From the NCBI GenBank assembly GCA_963169885.1, contig CAUJFR010000283.1, positions 1-33,267 of the forward strand: a stretch of 33,267 nucleotides of DNA, in the 5' to 3' direction. The stretch's first letter is position 1; each line of letters opens with the position of its first letter. The notes beneath the pieces were generated by a model. That model made no database searches and had not been told where the DNA came from. It saw only the letters and a program-made list of their open reading frames with translations. Positions 33,223 to 33,267 of the stretch are shown here, piece by piece. Both the position numbers and the translations under genes were made by a program. Source of the stretch: Bacteroidota bacterium. Lineage in GTDB: Bacteria > Bacteroidota > Bacteroidia > Chitinophagales > Chitinophagaceae.

Positions 33223-33267
33223 AAAGAAATTTTATAATCGGGGTTAGTGATTTTTATTTACCTGCAA

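Noticed and set aside
33222-33229. Promoter -7 box TTTCTTTG for the DUF4270 gene
   Set aside because: It overlaps the GTG start codon and differs from consensus at the second base; incompatible with the assigned start.

Overview
The window looks like a chromosomal segment of a Bacteroidota bacterium, most likely of the Chitinophagaceae or a close relative. The evidence is the gene repertoire (DUF4270 lipoprotein, GSCFA hydrolase, EF-G2-type paralogue, HisKA_2/LuxR two-component pair), the near absence of Shine-Dalgarno sequences, A/T-rich stretches before start codons, and promoters of the Bacteroidota type. The metK and rpsO promoters read TTTG-N19-TATCTTTG and TTTG-N19-TACCTTTG. The family-level placement is an inference. 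I found no tRNA, rRNA, CRISPR array, transposase or phage gene.

Layout. 1-3.9 kb (+): a GMC flavoprotein dehydrogenase with its Tat-lipoprotein subunit 3, then a secreted protein with eight beta/gamma-crystallin motifs. 3.9-6.5 kb (-): an EF-G paralogue with an altered GTPase centre and a small coiled-coil protein. 6.7-11.5 kb (-): a secreted basic protein, a lipoprotein esterase, and a one-nucleotide-overlapping response regulator/histidine kinase pair. 11.7-13.7 kb (+): dnaG, overlapping tail to tail with a CYTH protein. 13.7-20.5 kb (-): CYTH, DUF3052, M48 peptidase, plsY, prmA, pnp and rpsO, separated by well-formed terminators. 20.6-23.5 kb (+): miaE-like hydroxylase, a sugar-kinase-like phosphotransferase and galactose mutarotase. 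23.6-26.5 kb (-): an apparent operon of HTH regulator, HMG-CoA lyase and GSCFA hydrolase. 26.7-29.6 kb (+): an AT-richer accessory patch with a secreted caspase-like protein, a small secreted protein and a serine-hydrolase lipoprotein. 29.6-33.2 kb (-): rlmB, metK and a DUF4270 lipoprotein.

How the genes relate. Much of the window is core information processing (DnaG, S15, PNPase, PrmA, RlmB, MiaE, MetK) mixed with envelope and secreted proteins. MetK makes the S-adenosylmethionine used by PrmA and RlmB. The phosphotransferase and GalM probably act together in sugar use. The GMC/subunit-3 pair probably forms a periplasmic sugar or alcohol dehydrogenase whose electron acceptor is not encoded here.

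The most unusual signals are non-coding. Four intergenic tracts share a strict 7-bp period with an RGTNNNN heptad. Three of them begin at the stop codon of a gene (prmA, galM, GSCFA), and the fourth is a 50-bp minisatellite itself built of heptads. Other items worth a second look are the caspase-like His/Cys protein, the His-to-Tyr change in the EF-G paralogue, an 18-bp palindrome at the -33 position of the DUF3052 promoter, and terminators whose U-tracts run into the next start codon or into the metK promoter.
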